This document shows positions 9,941 to 22,650 of a stretch of DNA of 64,000 nucleotides, in pieces. The DNA is from Pseudomonadaceae bacterium. GTDB lineage: Bacteria > Pseudomonadota > Gammaproteobacteria > Pseudomonadales > Pseudomonadaceae. Within the stretch, counting starts at the first letter, position 1. Each line of letters begins with the position of its first letter. Under the pieces are notes generated by a model. It made no database searches, was not told the DNA's origin, and saw nothing but the letters and a program-made list of their open reading frames with translations. The position numbers and the translations under genes are program-made. The stretch lies in the NCBI GenBank assembly GCA_019745275.1, contig JAIETJ010000012.1, positions 30,393-94,392 of the forward strand, given 5' to 3'.

Positions 9941-10813
9941 ATGGCTAAAGTGTGCTTTATCGGCCTAGGTGTTATGGGTTTTCCAATGGCCGGTCATTTG
10001 GCTTCGGAGGGGCATGAGGTGTGCGTGTACAACCGCACTCAGGCCAAAGCTGAAAGCTGGGTCGAACGTTTCGCCGGTGAATTTGCCGCAACGGCGCGAG
10101 AGGCCGCGGCGGGCGCTGAATTTGTATTCAGTTGCGTCGGTAATGACGAGGATTTACGCAGCGTGTTACTAGGTCCGGACGGGGCGATGGCGGGCATGGC
10201 CGCAGGCAGCGTGCTGATCGATCACACTACGGCATCGGCGACTGTGGCTCGAGAGTTGGCGTTGCTCGCCGCCGAGCGGGAGTTGGGTTTTCTCGACGCG
10301 CCGGTGTCGGGCGGGCAGGCAGGCGCGGAGAGTGGCATGTTGTCGATCATGGTTGGCGGCGAACCTGAGATTTATCAGCGCGCCCTGCCGGTGCTCGAGT
10401 GTTACGCCAAGATGGTTAGCCTGATGGGCTCCGTTGGAAGCGGGCAATTGACCAAGATGGTTAATCAGATCTGTGTAGGCGGGCTGCTGCAAGGCTTGTC
10501 TGAGGCGCTGCACTTTGCTCAGTGCGCAGGTTTGGATGCGCATGCGGCGATGCAGGTTATCCGCCATGGCGCTGCGCAGTCATGGCAGCTGGAGCATCGC
10601 CACGCCAGCATGCTGGCAGGCGAGTACAAACATGGCTTTGCGGTGGACTGGATGCGCAAAGACTTGGCAATTTTACTTGATGAGGCGCGCAATAACGGCG
10701 CGCAACTGCCGGTTACCGCCCTGGTCGATCAGTTTTATGCCGATGTGCAAAACATGGGTGGTGGGCGCTGGGATACTTCCAGCTTACTGGCGCGCTTAAC
10801 TGAGACGAAGTAA
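9941..10813 (+). CDS. NAD(P)-dependent beta-hydroxyacid dehydrogenase family protein
   Basis: MAKVCFIGLGVMGFPMAGHLASEGHEVCVYNRT; DAPVSGGQAGA. Confidence 0.9.
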   Translation: MAKVCFIGLGVMGFPMAGHLASEGHEVCVYNRTQAKAESWVERFAGEFAATAREAAAGAEFVFSCVGNDEDLRSVLLGPDGAMAGMAAGSVLIDHTTASATVARELALLAAERELGFLDAPVSGGQAGAESGMLSIMVGGEPEIYQRALPVLECYAKMVSLMGSVGSGQLTKMVNQICVGGLLQGLSEALHFAQCAGLDAHAAMQVIRHGAAQSWQLEHRHASMLAGEYKHGFAVDWMRKDLAILLDEARNNGAQLPVTALVDQFYADVQNMGGGRWDTSSLLARLTETK

Positions 10814-10975
10814 ATGTTGCGGATGTTGCTTCGCCGCATGCTCAGCTACTCGACACGCTAAAGACTTTCCGGCAGTAAGTGCGCGTGAGTAAGTAAGCGG
10901 GGGCGTCGGTGATTTCACCGATAGCGCTAGCTTGCAGGTAAAATCAGTTATCGATGATTTTAACGGCGCTTAATT

Positions 10976-11245
10976 ATGCAATGTCGTCCAGGTTGTGGTG
11001 CTTGCTGCATAGCACCGTCCATTAGTTCGATGATCCCCGGCATGCCCAATGGCAAACTGGCCGGGGAGCGCTGCGTGCAATTGGATGCGGCCAATCGCTG
11101 TCTGATTTTTGGCCTGCCCGAGCGGCCAGCGGTGTGCTTGGCCTTTAGCGCTGATCCTTACATCTGTGGCGAGACAAACCAGCAAGCGTTACAGCAGTTG
11201 CACTGGCTTGAGCAGGCGACGTTGCAGTGCGTGAATATTTCTTAG
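10976..11245 (+). CDS. YkgJ-family zinc/iron-chelating cysteine cluster protein
   Basis: MQCRPGCGACCIAPSISSMIPGMPNGKLAGERCVQL. Confidence 0.9.
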   Translation: MQCRPGCGACCIAPSISSMIPGMPNGKLAGERCVQLDAANRCLIFGLPERPAVCLAFSADPYICGETNQQALQQLHWLEQATLQCVNIS

Positions 11246-11290
11246 CCCTTGAGGATTGGCCAGGGCGGTTTAGCTAAATAGGAGTGCTGC

Positions 11291-11896
11291 ATGAACAAGC
11301 TGCAACTAAGCCTAGCGCTGTGTGGGTTCAGTGTCTTAAGTGTCAATGCGCAGGCGGAAAACTGGCAGTTGGCCAAAGATGAAGCGGGCATCAAGGTGTA
11401 CTTGAGTGATATCCCAGGCTCGCAGTACAAGGCTTATCGGGCGGTTACTACGGTTAATGCCGATATAAAGCATTTGTTGGCGTTGCAGGCGGATGTAAAA
11501 GGCTCCTGTAAGTGGATATTTGAGTGCCAAGAGCAGTCTGTGCTCAAGACCGACGATGGGCAAAGCTGGCTTTATGCGCGGTTCTCTGCGCCTTGGCCCG
11601 TTACCGCGCGTGATTCGGTATTACACGTCACCACTAGTACCGCAGCCGACGGTACGGTGACTCGTTTGCTGCAGGCGCTGCCCGACTTCGTGCCTAAAGA
11701 ACAAGATTTTGTTCGGGTCAGTCGAGTCGATGGTTTTTGGACGTTGCAGCCTAAGCCGGCTGGCAGCGTTGAGGTGGTCTATCAGGCCCATATGGAACCG
11801 GGTGGCAGCGTGCCTTCGTGGTTGGCGAACAGTTTTGTTATCGATGCACCGTTCAATACACTGCAAGCTTTTCGTCAGGCGGCGGAAAAGCACTAA
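11291..11896 (+). CDS. START domain-containing protein
   Basis: Signal peptide; NWQLAKDEAGIKVYLSDIPGSQYKAYRAV...WPVTARDSV. Confidence 0.8.
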   Translation: MNKLQLSLALCGFSVLSVNAQAENWQLAKDEAGIKVYLSDIPGSQYKAYRAVTTVNADIKHLLALQADVKGSCKWIFECQEQSVLKTDDGQSWLYARFSAPWPVTARDSVLHVTTSTAADGTVTRLLQALPDFVPKEQDFVRVSRVDGFWTLQPKPAGSVEVVYQAHMEPGGSVPSWLANSFVIDAPFNTLQAFRQAAEKH

Positions 11897-11905
11897 TATT
11901 AAGCC

Positions 11906-11940
11906 AATAAAAAAGGCTGCCAGTGGCAGCCTTTTTTATT
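11906..11940. terminator. Bidirectional rho-independent terminator
   Basis: 16-bp perfect stem AATAAAAAAGGCTGCC-agt-GGCAGCCTTTTTTATT. Confidence 0.9.
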
Positions 11941-11951
11941 GCTCGCAACCC

Positions 11952-13241
11952 TTAGGTGCGGTCTTTCAGTGCCGACATGTCGCGTTGTGGATAGCCGGTG
12001 TAAAGCTGGCGTGGACGGCCAATTTTATATGGGCTAGAGAGCATTTCTTTCCAGTGCGAGATCCAGCCAACGGTGCGTGACATAGCGAAGATCACGGTGA
12101 ACATGCTGGTTGGAATGCCGATGGCTTTGAGGATGATGCCCGAGTAGAAGTCGACGTTCGGGTACAGGTTGCGTTCGATAAAGTACGGGTCGGTCAGAGC
12201 GATTTCTTCGAGGCGCATGGCTAGAGCCAATTGCGGGTCGTTAGTAATGCCCAGTTCGCGCAGTACTTCGTCGCAGGTCTGCTTCATCACGGTGGCACGC
12301 GGATCGCGGTTTTTGTAAACGCGGTGACCAAAGCCCATCAATTTGAACGGATCATTCTTGTCTTTGGCTTTGGCGATGAAGGTGTCGATGTTTGAAACAT
12401 CGCCAATTTCATCCAGCATGCTCAGCACGGCTTCGTTGGCTCCGCCGTGAGCAGGACCCCAGAGTGCGGCAATACCTGCGGCAATACAGGCGAACGGATT
12501 GGCGCCTGAAGAGCCAGCCAGACGTACTGTGGAAGTCGAAGCATTCTGTTCGTGGTCGGCGTGCAGGATAAAGATTTTATCCATGGCCTTGGCCAGTACC
12601 GGGCTGATCGGTTTGATCTCGCACGGGGTGTTGAACATCATGTGTAAAAAGTTTTCTGCGTAAGTAAGATCATTACGCGGATACATCATTGGCTGGCCCA
12701 TGGAATATTTGTAAACCATGGCGGCAATGGTTGGCATCTTGGCGATCAGACGGATTGCGGATATTTCCCGGTGTTGTGCGTTATTGATATCCAGTGAGTC
12801 GTGATAGAACGCCGAAAGTGCGCCTACAACGCCACACATGATCGCCATTGGGTGGGCGTCGCGTCGGAAGCCGTTGAAGAATGACTTCAACTGTTCGTGC
12901 ACCATGGTGTGGTTCTTAACGGTGTTAACAAACTTTTCTTTTTGCGCAGCGTTGGGCAATTCGCCATTCAGCAGCAGGTAACAAGTTTCCAAATAATCTG
13001 ACTGTTCAGCCAATTGCTCGATTGGATAACCGCGGTGCAACAGAATGCCAAGATCCCCATCAATATAGGTAATCTTAGATTCGCATGAGGCGGTCGACAT
13101 AAAGCCAGGATCGAAGGTAAAGCGGCCCGTGGCGGTGAGCCCGCGCACATCAATTACATCGGGACCAACGGTGCCGGTTAAAACGGGCAGTTCGACGGGG
13201 GCGTTGCCCTCGATGATCAACTGCGCTTTTTTATCAGCCAT
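11952..13241 (-). CDS. gltA: Citrate synthase
   Basis: [35 protein letters not shown]...[15 protein letters not shown]. Confidence 0.97.
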   Translation of the reverse strand: MADKKAQLIIEGNAPVELPVLTGTVGPDVIDVRGLTATGRFTFDPGFMSTASCESKITYIDGDLGILLHRGYPIEQLAEQSDYLETCYLLLNGELPNAAQKEKFVNTVKNHTMVHEQLKSFFNGFRRDAHPMAIMCGVVGALSAFYHDSLDINNAQHREISAIRLIAKMPTIAAMVYKYSMGQPMMYPRNDLTYAENFLHMMFNTPCEIKPISPVLAKAMDKIFILHADHEQNASTSTVRLAGSSGANPFACIAAGIAALWGPAHGGANEAVLSMLDEIGDVSNIDTFIAKAKDKNDPFKLMGFGHRVYKNRDPRATVMKQTCDEVLRELGITNDPQLALAMRLEEIALTDPYFIERNLYPNVDFYSGIILKAIGIPTSMFTVIFAMSRTVGWISHWKEMLSSPYKIGRPRQLYTGYPQRDMSALKDRT

Positions 13242-13439
13242 GTGTGGCCTCCTAATTATGCTTAATATCATCAACTACCCCCCACGAAGGGCGTGCACCA
13301 CTATAGTGGCATAAATTCTAAAGTCAATTTGCTCGAGCCTTGCTGGCAGGGCTTTGCAGCTAGGTTTGTTGTCTTTATTGGCGCCATTTACGGCATTTGC
13401 TCAATTAGCGCAATGCGCCTTTTGCAGTGGGCGTTTGCG

Positions 13440-13468
13440 TTGTCATTGCAATCTTGACTGTTTATACT
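13440..13468 (+). promoter_or_regulatory. Candidate sigma70 promoter for sdhC operon
   Basis: TTGTCA (13440-13445), 17-nt spacer, TATACT (13463-13468). Confidence 0.5.
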
Positions 13469-13601
13469 GCTGGTCCGACCACCAGGGGCTTTAGCGCCTG
13501 TATTCTGGATGTCGGCACTCCCTGGGTGGTGGGTAACTGACCTGCACACTTCCCGACAACTTTGCCCTGATTGTTAGGGGCTCTCAGTGTGAATATAAGC
13601 C

Positions 13602-13976
13602 GTGAAAAGCCAACGACCTGTAAATTTAGACCTTAGGACGATTAAGCTCCCCATCACTGCTTACACGTCTATCCTTCACCGCGCCTCTGGCATCATCCTG
13701 TTTGTTGGTCTTGCGATAATGCTTTATGCACTCGACAAGTCACTGGCATCAGAGGAAGGCTTCGCGCAGGTGAAAGCGTGTATGACCAGTCCAATCGCTA
13801 AGCTTGTGATTTGGGGCCTGCTCTCCGCTCTGCTTTACCACTTGGTGGCTGGTGTGCGCCATTTGGTAATGGACATGGGTGTCGGTGAAACGCTGGAAGG
13901 CGGCAAGCTGGGCTCGCAAATCGTTCTCGCCGTTTCTGCGGTGATCATCGTGCTGGTAGGTGTGTGGATATGGTAA
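13602..13976 (+). CDS. sdhC: Succinate dehydrogenase cytochrome b556 subunit
   Basis: RPVNLDLRTIKLPITAYTSILHRASG; position in sdhCDAB. Confidence 0.95.
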   Translation: MKSQRPVNLDLRTIKLPITAYTSILHRASGIILFVGLAIMLYALDKSLASEEGFAQVKACMTSPIAKLVIWGLLSALLYHLVAGVRHLVMDMGVGETLEGGKLGSQIVLAVSAVIIVLVGVWIW

Positions 13977-14338
13977 CTAACGTCACGAATTTCTCACGCT
14001 CCGGTCTTTATGATTGGATGGCTCAGCGAGTTTCGGCAGTTGCCTTGGCAGCTTATTTCCTGTTCTTGATTGGCTTTATGTTGGCTAATCCAGGTTTGAG
14101 CTATGCCGACTGGCATGGGCTGTTCTCCTCCACCTGTATGCGTATTTTCAGTCTGCTGGCTCTAGTGGCGCTTGGCGTTCACGCATGGGTTGGCATGTGG
14201 ACAATTTCCACCGACTACCTAACGCCGATGGCGCTGGGTAAGTGGGCGACTGTTGTGCGGTTTCTCTTTCAAGGAACGTGTGGCGTTGCCATGTTTACGT
14301 TCTTTGTTTGGGGTGTGCAGATTCTTTGGGGTATCTGA
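13970..14338 (+). CDS. sdhD: Succinate dehydrogenase membrane anchor subunit
   Basis: MVTNVTNFSRSGLYDWMAQRVSAVALAAY; overlaps sdhC stop. Confidence 0.95.
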   Translation: MVTNVTNFSRSGLYDWMAQRVSAVALAAYFLFLIGFMLANPGLSYADWHGLFSSTCMRIFSLLALVALGVHAWVGMWTISTDYLTPMALGKWATVVRFLFQGTCGVAMFTFFVWGVQILWGI

Positions 14339-14341
14339 TTC

Positions 14342-16111
14342 ATGGCTAATTTAAGTACGCTTTCATTCGACGCCATCATCATTGGTGGTGGCGGTGCCGG
14401 CATGCGTGCCGCGCTGCAACTGGCTCAAGGCGGCCACAAGACCGCTGTGATCACCAAGGTCTTTCCAACGCGCTCGCACACCGTATCTGCTCAAGGTGGC
14501 ATCACCTGCGCAATCGCTTCCGCCGACCCGCAAGACGATTGGCGCTGGCACATGTACGACACCGTTAAAGGCTCTGATTATATCGGCGACCAAGACGCCA
14601 TCGAATACATGTGTTCGGTAGGGCCAGAAGCAGTGTTCGAACTTGAACACATGGGTCTGCCTTTCTCACGTACCGAGCAGGGTCGTATTTATCAGCGCCC
14701 CTTCGGTGGTCAATCAAAGGGCCCGGATAACCCGACTCAAGCAGCCCGTACCTGCGCAGCCGCTGACCGTACTGGTCATGCGCTTCTGCACACGCTGTAT
14801 CAGGCCAACCTGAAGGCCAACACGGTTTTCTTGAACGAATGGTACGCAGTTGACTTGGTAAAAAACCAAGACGGTGCTTTCGTTGGTGTTATTGCGATTT
14901 GCATTGAAACCGGTGAGACCTCATTCATTCGCGCCAAGGCCACCGTTCTGGCTACCGGTGGTGCGGGTCGCATCTACTCATCTACCACCAATGCCCTGAT
15001 TAATACCGGCGACGGTGTCGGCATGGCGCTGCGTGCTGGCGTGCCGGTGCAAGACATCGAAATGTGGCAGTTCCATCCAACCGGTATTGCTGGTGCGGGC
15101 GTACTGGTCACTGAAGGTTGCCGCGGTGAAGGCGGTTATCTGATTAATAAGCACGGCGAACGTTTTATGGAACGCTATGCCCCGAACGCCAAAGACTTGG
15201 CCGGTCGCGACGTTGTGGCTCGTTCCATGGTTAAAGAAATCATTGCCGGTAACGGTTGTGGTCCTGATGGCGATCACGTGTTGCTCAAACTTGATCACCT
15301 CGGTGAAGAAGCACTGCATCGTTTACTGCCAGGTATTTGCGAGTTGTCGAAGACCTTCGCGCACGTCGATCCAGTTAAAGCACCAGTGCCAGTAGTGCCT
15401 ACTTGCCACTACATGATGGGCGGTGTGCCGACCAATATTCATGGTCAGGCCATCACTCAGGTCGACGGCGAAGACAAAATTATTGACGGCCTCTTTGCTG
15501 TGGGTGAAGTGGCTTGCGTATCGGTGCACGGCGCTAACCGTTTGGGCGGCAATTCCTTGCTCGACTTGGTGGTGTTTGGTCGCGCTACTGGTCTGCACTT
15601 GGAAAAATCCTTGCGCGAAGGTGTTGATCACCTAGCTGCCAGTCAAACCGATATCGACGCTGCCATGGCGCGTTTGAATGGTCTGAATACCCGTACTACC
15701 GGCGAAGACGTAGCAACTTTGCGTAAAGAACTGCAAAGCTGCATGCAGAACTACTTCGGCGTTTTCCGTACTGGCGAATACATGCAAAAGGGTATCGCTC
15801 AGTTGGCCGACCTTCGTGTGCGTATTGCTAACGTGAAAATCAACGATAAGAGCCAGGCGTTTAACACCGCACGGATCGAAGCGTTGGAATTGCAGAATCT
15901 GCTGGAAGTAGCTGAAGCGACGGCCATTGCTGCTGAAGAGCGTAAAGAATCGCGCGGTGCTCACGCCCGTGAAGACTTCGAAGATCGTGATGATGTGAAC
16001 TGGCTTTGCCACTCACTGTACTTCCCGGGCGATAAACGTGTCAGCAAGCGCGCAGTTAACTTCGCGCCGAAGATCGTGCCAGCATTTGAACCGAAGATTC
16101 GGACTTATTAA
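14342..16111 (+). CDS. sdhA: Succinate dehydrogenase flavoprotein subunit
   Basis: [17 protein letters not shown]...[14 protein letters not shown]. Confidence 0.97.
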   Translation: MANLSTLSFDAIIIGGGGAGMRAALQLAQGGHKTAVITKVFPTRSHTVSAQGGITCAIASADPQDDWRWHMYDTVKGSDYIGDQDAIEYMCSVGPEAVFELEHMGLPFSRTEQGRIYQRPFGGQSKGPDNPTQAARTCAAADRTGHALLHTLYQANLKANTVFLNEWYAVDLVKNQDGAFVGVIAICIETGETSFIRAKATVLATGGAGRIYSSTTNALINTGDGVGMALRAGVPVQDIEMWQFHPTGIAGAGVLVTEGCRGEGGYLINKHGERFMERYAPNAKDLAGRDVVARSMVKEIIAGNGCGPDGDHVLLKLDHLGEEALHRLLPGICELSKTFAHVDPVKAPVPVVPTCHYMMGGVPTNIHGQAITQVDGEDKIIDGLFAVGEVACVSVHGANRLGGNSLLDLVVFGRATGLHLEKSLREGVDHLAASQTDIDAAMARLNGLNTRTTGEDVATLRKELQSCMQNYFGVFRTGEYMQKGIAQLADLRVRIANVKINDKSQAFNTARIEALELQNLLEVAEATAIAAEERKESRGAHAREDFEDRDDVNWLCHSLYFPGDKRVSKRAVNFAPKIVPAFEPKIRTY

Positions 16112-16122
16112 GGGTGGTAGCT

Positions 16123-16827
16123 ATGTTGTTAGTTAGTGTTTATCGCTACAACCCGGACCAAGATGCCGCACCCTTCATGCAGGATTTTCAAGTCGATACC
16201 GGTGGTAAAGACTTGATGGTGCTGGATGTGTTGGCACTGGTTAAGGAACAAGACGAAAGCATGTCCTATCGCCGTTCTTGTCGTGAAGGAGTTTGCGGCT
16301 CCGATGGCATGAATATGAACGGCAAAAACGGCTTGGCTTGCGTCACGCCATTGTCCGACGTGGTTAAAGGCAACAAGCTGGTAGTGCGTCCGCTGCCTGG
16401 CTTGCCAGTTATTCGTGACCTAGCCGTCGACATGAGCATCTTCTACAAGCAGTACGAAAAAGTTCAGCCGTACTTGCAGAATGACACTCCGGCTCCTGGC
16501 ATTGAGCGTCTGCAATCACCGGCTGAGCGGGAAAAGATCGACGGGTTGTACGAGTGCATTCTGTGCGCGTGCTGCTCAACTTCTTGCCCGTCGTTCTGGT
16601 GGAACCCAGATAAATTCCTGGGCCCAGCTGCGTTACTGCAGGCGTATCGCTTTTTGGCCGATAGCCGGGACACTAAAACTGAAGAGCGTCTAGCTGCTTT
16701 GGACGACCCGTTCAGTGTGTTCCGCTGCCGCGGCATCATGAACTGCGTAAGCGTTTGCCCTAAAGGTCTTAACCCGACCAAGGCAATCGGCCACATCCGC
16801 AACATGTTGCTGCAATCGGCTACCTGA
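16123..16827 (+). CDS. sdhB: Succinate dehydrogenase iron-sulfur subunit
   Basis: SYRRSCREGVCGSDGMNMNGKNGLAC; ACCSTSCPSFWWN. Confidence 0.97.
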   Translation: MLLVSVYRYNPDQDAAPFMQDFQVDTGGKDLMVLDVLALVKEQDESMSYRRSCREGVCGSDGMNMNGKNGLACVTPLSDVVKGNKLVVRPLPGLPVIRDLAVDMSIFYKQYEKVQPYLQNDTPAPGIERLQSPAEREKIDGLYECILCACCSTSCPSFWWNPDKFLGPAALLQAYRFLADSRDTKTEERLAALDDPFSVFRCRGIMNCVSVCPKGLNPTKAIGHIRNMLLQSAT

Positions 16828-16929
16828 TTTTTTGCTTTAACCGTTACACACTGCGGATCTGCAGTTACTTGCAGGCCGCAGTTTAAATAGAGTGCAGCTC
16901 ACAAAGCAGCGCTTTTATATGTCGACTAT

Positions 16930-17073
16930 ATGACGACCAGCAGGGGCATCCGGGCTGGTACCCGGGCTATCTGCAGGATCCGTGGTGGCACTACTTAGTC
17001 GCTACTTTGGGCTGAGTGTGTGCTTTGCTGCGTATCTACGCCGATGGTGTCCCCTTATCGAGGGTGACCGAGC
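16930..17073 (+). ncRNA. Structured sucA 5' leader (candidate sucA-II-type RNA)
   Basis: Nested stem GCAG..CCGGG-ctggta-CCCGG..CTGC and CCC-ttatcga-GGG at the SD of sucA; sucA-II is a published Pseudomonadales motif in this position; not covariance-tested here. Confidence 0.5.
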
Positions 17074-19905
17074 ATGCAAGAAAGCGTGATGCAGCGCATG
17101 TGGGACAGTTCCCACCTATCCGGTGGTAATGCGGCCTATGTGGAAGAGCTCTATGAGCTTTACCTGCACGATCCTAACGCTGTGCCAGATGAATGGCGCA
17201 CCTATTTCCAGAAGTTGCCGGCGGACGGCAGTTCTGTCACCGACGTTTCGCACTCAACAGTGCGCGATCACTTCGTTCTATTGGCCAAAAATCAGCGACG
17301 CGCCCAACCGGTATCGGCTGGCAGCGTAAGTTCGGAGCATGAAAAGAAGCAGGTAGAAGTCCTGCGACTGATTCAGGCTTACCGGATGCGTGGCCACCAA
17401 GCCGCAACGCTTGACCCGTTAGGTTTATGGCAACGCACAGCGCCGGATGATCTGTCCATTGATCACTATGGCCTGACGGCTGCCGACCTAGATACCACCT
17501 TCCATACGGGCGGACTGTGTATCGGTAAAGAAGAAGCGAGCTTGCGTGAAATCCACGATGCGTTACGGCAAACCTATTGCCGGACCATTGGTGCTGAATT
17601 TACCCATATTGTCGACTCTGAGCAGCGTAAGTGGTTTCAGCAGCGCCTTGAAAGTGTGCGTGGTCGGCCACAGATCCCCTCTGAGGCGCAAAGCCATTTG
17701 CTTGAGCGTTTAACTGCCGCTGAAGGTTTGGAAAAGTACTTGGGTACTAAGTATCCGGGCACCAAGCGTTTTGGGTTGGAAGGTGCGGAAAGTCTAATTC
17801 CGATGCTTGATGAAGTGATTCAGCGTTCCGGTTCGTACGGCGCCAAAGAAATCATCATCGGCATGGCGCACCGTGGTCGCCTGAACGTACTGGTGAACAC
17901 CTTCGGTAAGAATCCGCGGGACCTGTTTGACGAGTTTGAAGGCAAGAAGAAAGACGATCTTGGCTCTGGCGACGTTAAATACCACCAAGGTTTCTCATCT
18001 AATGTAATGACCACTGGTGGCGAAGTTCACTTGGCGATGGCTTTTAACCCATCGCACTTGGAAATCGTTTCGCCAGTAGTTGAAGGCTCGGTTCGCGCCC
18101 GCCAAGATCGCCGTTTAGATGCTACTGGTGACAAAGTTTTGCCGGTGTCACTGCACGGTGATGCGGCATTCGCCGGTCAAGGCGTGGTGATGGAAACCTT
18201 CCAGATGTCGCAGACTCGTGGTTTTAAAACGGGCGGCACCATCCACATCGTGATCAACAACCAAGTTGGCTTCACCATCAGCAATCCGGAAGACTCGCGC
18301 TCCACCGAGTACTGCACCGACGTTGCCAAGATGATTCAAGCGCCAATCTTGCACGTCAACGGCGATGACCCAGAAGCGGTCCTGTTCGTTACCCAGCTGG
18401 CTGTCGATTACCGCATGCAGTTTAAGCGTGACGTGGTCCTCGACCTGGTTTGCTACCGTCGTCGCGGCCACAATGAGGCCGATGAGCCAAGTGGTACGCA
18501 ACCGATTATGTATCAGCAAATCAGCAAGCAGCGCACCACGCGTGAACTGTATGCCGAAGCACTGATCGAGTTGGGTAGCCTCAATAATGAGGCCGTACAA
18601 ACCAAGGTAGATGATTACCGCAATGCGCTGGATAACGGTTTACATGTAGTTAAAAGCTTGGTTAAAGAGCCTAACAGCGAATTGTTCGTCGATTGGCGCC
18701 CATATCTAGGTCACGCATGGAATGCCCGCCACGACACCCGCTTCGAACTGAAAACCATGCAAGATCTGGCCAACAAAATGTTGGAAACTCCAGATGGCTT
18801 TATCGTCCAGCGACAAGTTTCGAAGATCCTCGAAGATCGACAAAAAATGACTGCCGGCGCCTTACCGATCAACTGGGGTTACGCTGAAACTTTGGCGTAT
18901 GCGACCTTGTTGTTTGAAGGCCATTCGATTCGCATAACCGGTCAGGATGTTGGTCGTGGCACCTTCTCGCACCGTCATGCGGCGCTACACAACCAGAAGG
19001 ATGGCTCGACCCATATTGCCTTGCAGCATTTGTTTAAAGATCAACCCCGTTTTGATCTGTATGACTCCTTGCTCTCTGAAGAAGCGGTACTGGCCTTTGA
19101 ATATGGCTATGCCACTACCACGCCAAGCGCGCTGGTCATCTGGGAAGCGCAGTTTGGCGATTTCGCCAACGGGGCCCAGGTGGTATTCGACCAATTCATC
19201 TCCAGTGGTGAGCACAAATGGGGCCGTCTCTGCGGTTTGACCATGCTGCTTCCGCATGGCTATGAAGGGCAGGGGCCGGAGCACTCCTCGGCGCGTTTAG
19301 AGCGTTACTTGCAATTGTGCGCCGAGCACAACATGCAGGTGTGTGTGCCAACCACCCCGGCGCAGGTTTACCACATGCTGCGCCGCCAGGTGATTCGCCC
19401 GCTGCGTAAGCCTTTGGTCGCATTGACGCCTAAGTCGCTGTTGCGGCATAAGTTAGCCATCTCGACGCTAGAGGAGTTAGCTGAAGGTTCGTTCCAGACC
19501 GTTTTGGGTGAAATAGACGCGCTCGATCCGAAGAAAGTTGAGCGGTTGGTGTTGTGCAGTGGCAAGGTTTATTACGATTTGCTTGAGAAGCGTCGTAGCG
19601 AAGGCCGCGAAGATATCGCCATCGTGCGTTTGGAGCAGTTGTATCCGTTCCCAGAAGATGACCTCACCGACATCTTGGCACCGTACAAAAACCTCAAGCA
19701 CATTGTTTGGTGTCAGGAAGAGCCAATGAACCAGGGTGCATGGTATTGCAGTCAGCATCACATGCGCCGCGTGGCTACAGCGCATAAGAAGGCGCTGTTC
19801 CTTGAGTACGCAGGTCGTGACGCTTCGGCGGCACCGGCTTGTGGTTACGCCTCGATGCACGCGGAACAGCAGGCGAAACTGCTGCAAGATGCTTTTACTG
19901 TTTAA
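17074..19905 (+). CDS. sucA: 2-oxoglutarate dehydrogenase E1
   Basis: MQESVMQRMWDSSHLSGGNAAYVEELYELYLHDPNAVPDEWR; full length. Confidence 0.97.
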   Translation: MQESVMQRMWDSSHLSGGNAAYVEELYELYLHDPNAVPDEWRTYFQKLPADGSSVTDVSHSTVRDHFVLLAKNQRRAQPVSAGSVSSEHEKKQVEVLRLIQAYRMRGHQAATLDPLGLWQRTAPDDLSIDHYGLTAADLDTTFHTGGLCIGKEEASLREIHDALRQTYCRTIGAEFTHIVDSEQRKWFQQRLESVRGRPQIPSEAQSHLLERLTAAEGLEKYLGTKYPGTKRFGLEGAESLIPMLDEVIQRSGSYGAKEIIIGMAHRGRLNVLVNTFGKNPRDLFDEFEGKKKDDLGSGDVKYHQGFSSNVMTTGGEVHLAMAFNPSHLEIVSPVVEGSVRARQDRRLDATGDKVLPVSLHGDAAFAGQGVVMETFQMSQTRGFKTGGTIHIVINNQVGFTISNPEDSRSTEYCTDVAKMIQAPILHVNGDDPEAVLFVTQLAVDYRMQFKRDVVLDLVCYRRRGHNEADEPSGTQPIMYQQISKQRTTRELYAEALIELGSLNNEAVQTKVDDYRNALDNGLHVVKSLVKEPNSELFVDWRPYLGHAWNARHDTRFELKTMQDLANKMLETPDGFIVQRQVSKILEDRQKMTAGALPINWGYAETLAYATLLFEGHSIRITGQDVGRGTFSHRHAALHNQKDGSTHIALQHLFKDQPRFDLYDSLLSEEAVLAFEYGYATTTPSALVIWEAQFGDFANGAQVVFDQFISSGEHKWGRLCGLTMLLPHGYEGQGPEHSSARLERYLQLCAEHNMQVCVPTTPAQVYHMLRRQVIRPLRKPLVALTPKSLLRHKLAISTLEELAEGSFQTVLGEIDALDPKKVERLVLCSGKVYYDLLEKRRSEGREDIAIVRLEQLYPFPEDDLTDILAPYKNLKHIVWCQEEPMNQGAWYCSQHHMRRVATAHKKALFLEYAGRDASAAPACGYASMHAEQQAKLLQDAFTV

Positions 19906-19947
19906 CATCCTCGCCCAGAACGAACCGAATTTAAGGAATTACAGACA

Positions 19948-21150
19948 ATGGCTATCGAAATTAAAGCCCCGACTTTCCCTGAGTCGATTGCTGACGGCAC
20001 TGTCGCTACTTGGCACAAACAACCGGGTGATGCGGTTAAACGTGATGAGCTGTTGGTTGATATCGAAACCGATAAAGTGGTTTTGGAAGTGGTTTCGCCG
20101 GCCGATGGCGTGCTGGTTAGCGTACTGAAAAATGAAGGTGACACTGTTCTTTCGGCAGAACTTATTGCCATGGTTGAAGCAGGCGCGGTAGCTGCGGCTC
20201 CAAGTGCTGCCCCGGTGGCCGCACAAGCAGCAGCCCCTGCGACGGCTGAGTTGTTGGCAGCGCCAGCGGCACGCAAGCTGGCCGAAGAAAATGGCATCGA
20301 CATGAGCACCATTGCCACCACCGGTAAAGATGGTCGCGTTACTAAAGAAGACGTAGTAGCCGCCATCGCGGCGAAAAAAGCCGCCCCCGTTGCTGCTGTT
20401 AAGGCACCTGCGGCTGCCGTTGTCGCCGTGCCAACCGAGGCCGGTGATCGGGTTGAGAAGCGCGTACCGATGACCCGTGTGCGGGCTACCGTTGCCAAGC
20501 GGCTGGTTGAAGCGCAATCGAACATGGCGATGCTGACCACCTTCAACGAAGTCGACATGACCGAAGTCATGGCCCTGCGCTCCAAGTACAAAGACTTATT
20601 CGAGAAGTCTCATAACGGTGTACGCCTAGGCTTTATGTCTTTCTTCGTGAAGGCGGCCACCGAAGCGCTGAAACGCTTCCCAGCGGTCAACGCTTCGATC
20701 GACGGTACTGACATCGTTTATCACGGCTATGCCGACGTGGGTGTTGCCGTGTCCAGTGATCGTGGCTTGGTAGTTCCAGTTCTGCGTAACGCAGAACTCA
20801 TGAGCTTGGCTGAAATCGAAGGCGGTATCGCCACCTTCGGCCAGAAAGCCCGCGACGGCAAACTGTCGATGGACGACATGACTGGCGGCACTTTCACCAT
20901 CACCAACGGTGGTACTTTTGGTTCGATGATGTCGACGCCGATCGTCAACCCGCCGCAGGCAGCGATTTTGGGCATGCACAACATTCTGCAGCGGCCAATG
21001 GCAATCAATGGACAGGTGGTCATTCGGCCAATGATGTACTTGGCGCTGTCTTACGATCACCGTTTGATCGATGGCAAAGAAGCAGTGACCTTCCTGGTTA
21101 CTATCAAGAACCTGTTGGAAGATCCGGCGCGTTTGCTACTGGACATCTAA
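19948..21150 (+). CDS. sucB: Dihydrolipoyl succinyltransferase E2
   Basis: Lipoyl domain [12 protein letters not shown]-terminal [13 protein letters not shown]. Confidence 0.97.
   Translation: MAIEIKAPTFPESIADGTVATWHKQPGDAVKRDELLVDIETDKVVLEVVSPADGVLVSVLKNEGDTVLSAELIAMVEAGAVAAAPSAAPVAAQAAAPATAELLAAPAARKLAEENGIDMSTIATTGKDGRVTKEDVVAAIAAKKAAPVAAVKAPAAAVVAVPTEAGDRVEKRVPMTRVRATVAKRLVEAQSNMAMLTTFNEVDMTEVMALRSKYKDLFEKSHNGVRLGFMSFFVKAATEALKRFPAVNASIDGTDIVYHGYADVGVAVSSDRGLVVPVLRNAELMSLAEIEGGIATFGQKARDGKLSMDDMTGGTFTITNGGTFGSMMSTPIVNPPQAAILGMHNILQRPMAINGQVVIRPMMYLALSYDHRLIDGKEAVTFLVTIKNLLEDPARLLLDI

Positions 21151-22650
<1,500 letters not shown>

Noticed and set aside
19902-20591. 229-aa Ala/Ser/Thr-rich ORF antisense to sucB
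   Set aside because: Mirror of the Ala-rich lipoyl linker of sucB; shadow ORF.
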